Source: Melastoma dodecandrum | Taxonomy: Eukaryota > Streptophyta > Magnoliopsida > Myrtales > Melastomataceae | Direction of reading: 5' to 3' | Assembly: GCA_029817715.1 (NCBI GenBank) | Contig: JARUPY010000252.1 | Coordinates: forward strand, 682,001 to 746,000 | Length of the DNA stretch: 64,000 nucleotides | In this document: positions 57,419 through 64,000 of the stretch, in pieces | How positions within the stretch are numbered: position 1 is the first letter of the stretch | Layout of the letters: every line of letters starts with the position of its first letter | The notes under the pieces: generated by a model | The model's input: only the letters and a program-made list of their open reading frames with translations | What the model was told of the DNA's origin: nothing | Database searches by the model: none | Program-made: the position numbers and the translations under genes

Positions 57419-58073
57419 TTAACACGAGACCTCATGCAGAAGCTTATACCTTCTAACCTTATTCCTAAACACCGGCCTCCGGACTATGATGTCCCTCCGA
57501 TTCGCAGCCTTGTCGAACTTCATCATTCGGAGCTTCTCCTCCAGCGCCCCCCTGGTGATGATCCTCTTTCGGGTGTTCGTCCTCTGCGACTCGTCGGCCT
57601 TCTTTACCCTTCCCTTACCGTTACCATTACGGTCGGCCCCGTTCCTCAAGTCCAAACCTAAAACAGTACTCTTCCTCAGCCTCTTGCTGCGGCCGTCGTC
57701 ATCCTGTCCGCTCTCGGGGGTCTTGTAATGGGAAGGGTTCGAATCCAACGAGTTATTCCCGGCTGCCTTCTTCGTCGAATCACTCGAACCTTCCTTCTCG
57801 GGAATCAGACACCAGTTGCATACTTCGTAAGCCCCGTCGGCTTTAGGGTACTGATTGCTACAGTATCTGCAGATGACCGAGACAAACCTTAACTTTCTGC
57901 TCCACAGGACTCTGGAACGAAAACTCACCGGATGGATCCGGGATGGACTTGCTTTACCTGTGCTGGGAGCGGAAGAGGCAAAGCCTGCAACTGTATAGCT
58001 CGTCGGGGAGGCCTGAATCTCCGCACATGCAGCACACCGGGAGCTTGACACCGATGTCTCCTAATTGAATCAT
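57419..58073 (-). CDS. PHD-like zinc-finger protein, plant-specific, unknown role
   Basis: Two exons, 58073-57958 and 57866-57419, joined within an arginine codon (CACAG/A), give 187 residues. The N-terminal 60 residues form a cysteine-rich finger: MIQLGDIGVKLPVCCMCGDS then GLPDELYSCRLCLFRSQHRY, CSNQYPKADGAYEVCNWCL. The C-x2-C, C-x2-C, H-x2-C, C-x2-C spacing is PHD-like and is known from a small family of plant PHD-type zinc-finger proteins. The rest is basic and low-complexity, with a possible nuclear signal (SKRLRKS, RVKKADESQRTNTRKR) and a C-terminal segment (GALEEKLRMMKFDKAANRRD) rich in Arg, Lys and Val. It may bind chromatin, but nothing in the sequence proves this. Confidence 0.82.
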
Positions 58074-61011
58074 CTGGTCGAACAAGAGAGAGTAGAGAAG
58101 GAAAAGGGGGAAGAGGGAGGGGAGGAGTGGGTTTTGTTTTGCCTTGGGAATGTCCTTCTCTTGTTTTTATACATACAAGTTGCCAGAAGGGAATGTTCTC
58201 CTCTCTCGCGATAACACAGCCCGATGACATTTAATTATATTGTATATATTATGTTTCGAATCACACCACTCCCACCGCCATTACCAAATTCCCTTTTTTC
58301 TTACGGGTCATAGAAACGTACGATGAATTCATTTTATTATTATATTTCGTTTTCCCGAAGGCATTGCCCGACAACGATAAGGACGGCGACGCATCAATAT
58401 TTTCTTAACGTAATGAAATTCGTACTAAATATATATAATATACGTGTGGACGTTAATATTCTCAAAGGACATCACACGCGACGTGACTTTTCCGCCAGAC
58501 GATTATTGATCCATCCATCCCTCCCTCCCATTTTGTATATAGAAATACATTTTTTTTTTTTGCTTTGCTTTGGGTGGCAAAAAAAAAATGGATTGATTAA
58601 AGAATAACTCGATTAAGGTTATCATCTCCTTCGTTTATCCTTTTTTTCAAAATTCGTCGATGATTTGCTTTAAGGAGAAAGTAAAGTCGTCGTCCATTTA
58701 TCTCCCTAAGCAAAAGGAGGGGGGGGGGGTCTCGATTTGATTGTGGCTTAAGAGATCGAATTAATCCGAGTAACAAACAGAAGATACTTCCGTGTATAAT
58801 CCATCATCCCTAATGGAAAGAGAAACCTCGTTCAATAGGTTGACATGACATGACACCTCCATGATAAATGCCCAGAATCGTTTATTATTTGTTGCTTCTT
58901 TTCGTTTATCTCCTTTTATTAGGTCAACGTGGCGGTGGGGGAAAACAAAAAATAATTACTAAGGGAAGATCTGGTGGATGGATATTGGGGTCGGCTAGGG
59001 TTGGTTGGTCGGTCTTAAAATTGTGTTGTAAATCCCACATTATGAATTGTTCCTTCGCAAGTGAAGCTGGTAGTAGATAGAAGCAGAGTTATGTGCTGTG
59101 GTATAATTTTGGTCTCTGATCTTTATTATAGTCGGGGGAGGGGGGGGGGTCATTTAGAGAAGAAAATATAATACCCTCGGGACACGAATTAGAAAGCTTT
59201 TTGGAAACCCGGAAGATTTCAAGGAATGAAAAAGGGGTTTGCCTACGTTGCATAGCTTCTCCTAATTACCATATCATGTTTTCCTTTGTGAGGAGGCTCG
59301 TAGTAGGGGTACATGTATGAACACTGTTCCATAATTTATCGGTGATCTGACATCGACGTTTTATCATTCCATGGCATGTCCTTTCAGTTGTTGTAAAACC
59401 TAAGTTGGAATGTTTATATAACTCGTTAAGACACTTTTTGGCTGATTTAAGGTTTCATTTATTTCTTACCGCGTCTTAGTATGTATATATAGATTATGTC
59501 GGGTAATCCACGTTATCATAACTCATATCTGTGCGATCGTTTTGGTGATTTCGTATCATTTCCCGACATGAAACCCAATGCTTTGCCACTCCTACGTAGT
59601 GAATAATTAAAATTTGGAAGGGAGATGTGATCGAGGATTAAGGGTGGATGAATGATATGGAATTTTTGGTGGGGGGGAAGATACGATGCTTCTCGTTGAA
59701 AATCGATCGACAATGAGATCCACGACTTCTTTCTCTCCTTCTCGTGGTGATTACTTTTTTTTTTCTGCCTTTTGGAAAAAGGGATCCCTTATCAGAAGAA
59801 TCTGGAAGCTTTCGAGATATTTTCTTTGAGTTGCAATGCAACCCCGTGGCATGGAAAATGGAGATCAATAGAAAACAAAATTTGACTTAGGGAAGATGTC
59901 TTAAGCACAGACGCATGGTTGTAAAATTAATTATGTTTTGGTACACCCATTTTTTGTTCAGATGCGGAAGAGAAAATCGAATAAGACATGTTTCTCCATG
60001 CCTAATTGTACTTTATAATGATAATAATGATATTGGTTTGTTCTTCCCCGTCGTGGTGAACTAGACACAAGTGGTGTAGGCCCTGGCCCACCTTCAAGGT
60101 TGGACTACCCACCCTTTACTCTGGGCCATGCCCATACCCAAAAATGTAATGTCAATTTCGATTCCTGAGTCGTCGTAAGGAAATAAGAGTAAGTAAAGAA
60201 CACGACAACGTTGTTGGGTCCATTGTCCAGCGGAACACAAAAATGGAAGGAAGGAAAGGAAGCACCAAACTACGCCATCCCCATCAAAACGTGACATTAC
60301 TTCTGCTGACTAATGTAACTCCGTATTGTTTTAGTCTAGCAGGAAAATGCAGTTCTGATTTCATGATGGCCGAATGAGATGCCCCCGTTAAAGTATCGAC
60401 TTTCACGGTGAAAAAAAGTAAAAGTTTGTTGATGGTGTGTTAGCTTTTATTATAATTCACTGCTTCAAGTGAAAGCAACCCCGTTTTTTTTTAAGCGTAG
60501 AAAAGAAAATTGTTAGTTCAAGTAACGATGATTTTGTTAAATTTTTGAGCTTAAAATCTATTTGGTAAACTTTTTTTAAAATTAAGCGTTTGGAAGTACA
60601 TTGCCCTAAACGGATTACCGATTTGCTCCATCTCCTTCGTTGGGTCACGCGTTTCGGAAGAAGAACAAAAAAACAAGGTCCAATAGAGTGAATCTCAAAG
60701 TTGTTTTCTTTCTCCGGTTCCTTCCTACACCCAGAAATACCTCGTACTGTAAAAAAGAAAGAGAACAAGAAAGCCCGCTCCTTGAGTAAACTGTGGCACT
60801 TGCATTGCTACTATTTTGACTGAGCTCCGTTTTACTGTTGCCGGGATTCTCGAGACCCGTGACCGTGAAGGGGCATCCTCTCCTCTTCCCGATGAAATCG
60901 TGCTGATCACCGGTTCGGATTCCCTTGTTTGGTTATCCTCGGGATCTGTGGGCTAAAGTCGGTGGCTTTCTTTTGGGGTGCGGCCGATCCCGTCCGAAGT
61001 TGTCAGGCGGC
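58074..61011. other. Intergenic region
   Basis: About 2.9 kb with no recognisable gene. It includes G runs at about 58719-58729 and 59137-59149 and the promoter of the gene starting at 61012. Site II-like GGCCCA words occur near 60078-60095. Confidence 0.45.
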
Positions 61012-64000
61012 ATGTTTACCGGAGGACTGGACGACAGTGCCGTGAGATGGGTGAACGAGGTTGGCCATCCTGTTTGGTGAAACCCCGTTCCTTCATGGAA
61101 GGGTTTTTCTTGTTTCGCTCCGCATATCGTTGATCTGTGGTCCCCGTTCTATTTTCTTCCTGTTTTTTAAAGTTTGTTGCTTTTTTTGGGTTGGCTGCAT
61201 TCATACCGTTCTGGAGAATTTGAGGCGTTCCAGATGTTGTAGAGCGTTATGATCAAGCGTCGAGTTTGGGAATTCTGCGGCGAAGTCCTCATTTTAGGAG
61301 GAGCCCGCCGCCCCATTGTACATTTCTTTTTAATCGAACGCTTCTTTTTACTGAAATTGTTTCAATGTGGGTGCTTGTTTTCTGTCAGAAGGACAGGCAT
61401 TTCCCGAGCTCAAATCTGCGGGCCAGAATTGATCCAATAACGGGCACACGGCATGGAGGTCGCGGACTTGGGCTGCCACCGACATCGAAGTTTCGCAGCG
61501 GGCACCTTCCGGCGAGTGCGTTGCCTATGTCCAGGACACTACACGACGATGCTGAAGATAGTGGCTCGGCCTCTGAGGAAGATATGGCGACGGATTCAGA
61601 AGAGGAAACTTTGGGCAGGCTGTACTCACGGAAATCATCGCCTCAGGATGAGAGAGTTCCTAATGGAAATTGCCTTCCTCAACCAAGGAATCCTTCACGG
61701 TTGCAAACCCAGCATGCGAGTGGCGTCGCATATTCGGATGTAAGTTCATCAAGGGAGACTAATTTGGGGAGATATGGAGAGATTTCAGTCAAGGCCAATG
61801 GAAGATATTCCCTCGGACAGAGTGGTTATACAGAGGAGTCCTCTGGCTATACATCAACTGTACCTTCTGTGCTGAACAGACAAGGTGCACTCGAGAAGGT
61901 CTGCTTTACTTTGAAGTACCTAAATGTGCATGAGCAAGATTTTCTTCATGCTAATGTTATTAAATGTCGTGTCACAATACTTGTGTGGCATTTTATTTTC
62001 TGTTTCAGTTCACAAAAGTGATCCTAACAAAAAGATCAGATCCAGTGTTCAGAGAGATGTCTATTGATCTTTGTTTCTGATTTTTGCTGGACCCAGTCAC
62101 TTATGCATAACACACTGTAAGATGTCACGGAGAATTTACTAATATTGGAAGATGATTGTTTAAAACATTGTAAATCACTTGTTTATAGTACGTCGAATGG
62201 ATTTACTGTTGTTCTAAGTATACTATCGTGTATTTAATTTGGGTAAGCTTGTTGATTATTGCCCCTTTTGGTGATTCGTTAGCACATTTCACAAAGTTTG
62301 ATCTAACTGCAGAAGTTCCTGGGGTCAAAGTACATAATAATTGATGCTAAGGACGAAGTAGACGTATGCATAGTTTAGATCTTTTTGGTTTTTTATGAAA
62401 GATGATAGCATCATGAGAACCTAGTTCCTTTCACTGAATTCCATGGATTTCATATGGTGATGTTGTTTACATGAAGTAAGTGAAACTCCCAATCACGGGG
62501 AGAGAATCTGCTGTTCTTGCTACATTAGCATGAAAGTAGAGTAGGTTACCTATTGTACTGGGTTCAAAATAATTTGTTGAATTAGCTAATTGTCTGGATA
62601 ATATGTGTCTTATTTTGTCCTATTATTATATTATTCAGGGAAAATATATAGTTTTTCTAATTTGCAAGGAAGATTTTACTTGTATCAAAACTGGATGATC
62701 TCTAATGCAAATTTTGATGTTATGGTTTCAGCTGGTGGGAAGTAATAGCAGTTGTCTCCATGGAAGGGCACTCTTTTCCTTCTTGTTGCACTAATCTGAT
62801 AATGGATGAAAGTCACACTTCATCTTATGCTTCATCGATGAGTTAGAGAAACGCATCAACTCACTCTTTGTATTGTGCAGGGTGGTACCAGAGTACTTAA
62901 GAAGGATGATTACTCTGATGAAGATATTCCTAGTGCTCCTCCATTTGGTTCTGCTGTGCCAGAAATCAAGGCCGAGCCATCTCCTTTACACGGAGCTAAA
63001 TGGAATGATTTGGCAGGTTTCAGAAAGAGTGATAGCCTGGACACAAAAAAGGAAAGAGTCATAAATAGCAAGGATCCAAATCAAAGCAAGAATTCAGAGA
63101 ATTTAAGGTTTGTAAGAACTCTTAACTTGTCTGTCGGACAAAGCTCTTATTGGATGTAGATATTTGGACCCCTGGAGTGATAATTGCTGTTTTTTGAATT
63201 TTCTAGGGCGTGCTAATTTGTCTGCTGTATACTACAGGACTGCTTCTGGAGAACCAGTTCTATCCTCCAGTTCACAGCCTACTCGTTTCCCTGCATTTCA
63301 TGCTAGGTAGCATTTTTTCTGCTGAAGGTCTCCGATTTGGATATAATTGTTTGTCTATTAAATCCTGTTCTTGAACAAAACAGCACACTGGGACCATGGC
63401 ACGCTGTGATAGCCTATGAGGCCTGTGTAAAGGTTTGCCTCAATGCCTGGGCCAGGGGTTGCATGGAGGCACCAATGTTTTTGGAGAATGAATGTCTTTT
63501 GTTGCGTGACAAGTTCGGGTTAGTTTTCTTTCCTTATTTTGGGAATATAGCATGCTAATTGGGATATTTCTGAAACAGCCAATCATCATAGAGATAATGG
63601 GAAAATTTATATTTCATTGTCAGATAAGTGAAAAAAGTCGATAAATTGTTTATTGGATATTGGAATGTAATTTTATCCCAACTTCTTAGAGTCCTATCAA
63701 ATATAGAATTTTACCTACTTCAATGAATGACATTCTTATTTGCTTTTAATGCTTCATAATGCTTACTATTGTTCTCATTCCTTTTGTTTCATATAGTCTA
63801 CAACATGTGCTGCTACAGTCTGAGGAGGAGCTATTGGCCAAAAAATGTGCCCAGTTAGGAAGCGAAAAGGCTTCTGCTGCTAAACCTAAGCAAATGATTG
63901 GCAAAATGAAAGTTCAAGGTAACTACCTCCAAGAAAATATCAACACTCTAGTTTGGGAAGGCTGTTCAATTTTAAGCATCCCCGGTTCATAGAACGCTTA
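61012..64000 (+). CDS. Conserved plant protein of unknown function (At4g24610/At5g65440-like), 5' part
   Basis: Six exons fit in phase: 61012-61059, 61389-61898, 62881-63107, 63238-63306, 63384-63518 and 63797-63918. The gene then runs off the right edge. It starts MFTGGLDDSAVRWVNE, then KDRHFPSSNLRARIDPITGT and GGRGLGLPPTSKFRSGHLPA. A serine- and acid-rich, probably disordered region follows (DDAEDSGSASEEDMATDSEE; SDEDIPSAPPFGSA). The later exons are better ordered: STLGPWHAVIAYEACVKVCL, NAWARGCMEAPMFLENECLL, LQHVLLQSEEELLAKKCAQL. This order matches, from memory, a family of large (about 1000-residue) plant proteins typified by At4g24610 and At5g65440, with no established function that I can name. 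Frame and splice sites look intact. Confidence 0.82.

Overview
This window is nuclear DNA from a flowering plant. It holds plant-only gene families, GT-AG introns, site II and telo-box motifs, and plant transposons. GC-rich intronless genes alternate with AT-rich introns and spacers. The gene set does not settle the lineage; a monocot or an early-diverging angiosperm is possible, and that is inference only.

I rebuilt gene models by hand by joining frames at GT/AG sites and checking exon phase. Layout, left to right: (1) 130-2829, minus, the remains of a BTL-type mitochondrial carrier gene with three disabling lesions; (2) 4322-5203, plus, a WIP-type C2H2 zinc-finger transcription factor; (3) 5864-7419, minus, a UGT85-type glycosyltransferase with a one-base frameshift; (4) 9835-16060, plus, a tandem EXORDIUM/PHI-1 cluster with two intact copies and one deleted pseudogene; (5) 16768-19961, a head-to-head pair, ribosomal protein eS6 (minus) and a 14-3-3 protein (plus), sharing a short promoter rich in site II motifs; (6) about 20990-23700, unexplained repeat-like DNA; (7) 24360-25587, minus, an HD-Zip I factor; (8) 29317-36627, minus, an intact 15-exon queuine tRNA-ribosyltransferase with a SINE in intron 1.

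(9) 36947-40968 is a transposon island: a Mutator-like element carrying a plant mobile domain (PMD) remnant, then a 1.3-kb foldback element with an almost perfect hairpin and a 9-10 bp target-site duplication. (10) 41156-43874, minus, a conserved coiled-coil protein; (11) 44655-45341, plus, a broken GRF-type zinc-finger gene; (12) 45391-46296, minus, a small five-exon protein that looks plastid-targeted; (13) 47184-48188, plus, a RING-H2 (ATL-like) ubiquitin ligase; (14) 52709-53458, minus, a zinc-finger homeodomain factor; (15) 57419-58073, minus, a PHD-like zinc-finger protein; (16) 61012 to the right edge, plus, the 5' part of a large conserved plant protein.

The genes do not form one pathway; this is an ordinary gene-bearing plant segment. 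The most notable features are the paired inverted-repeat elements at 36.9-41.0 kb, the mix of intact housekeeping genes with freshly broken duplicates, the retained queuosine-modification gene, and two conserved proteins of unknown function. I found no clearly new biological system.
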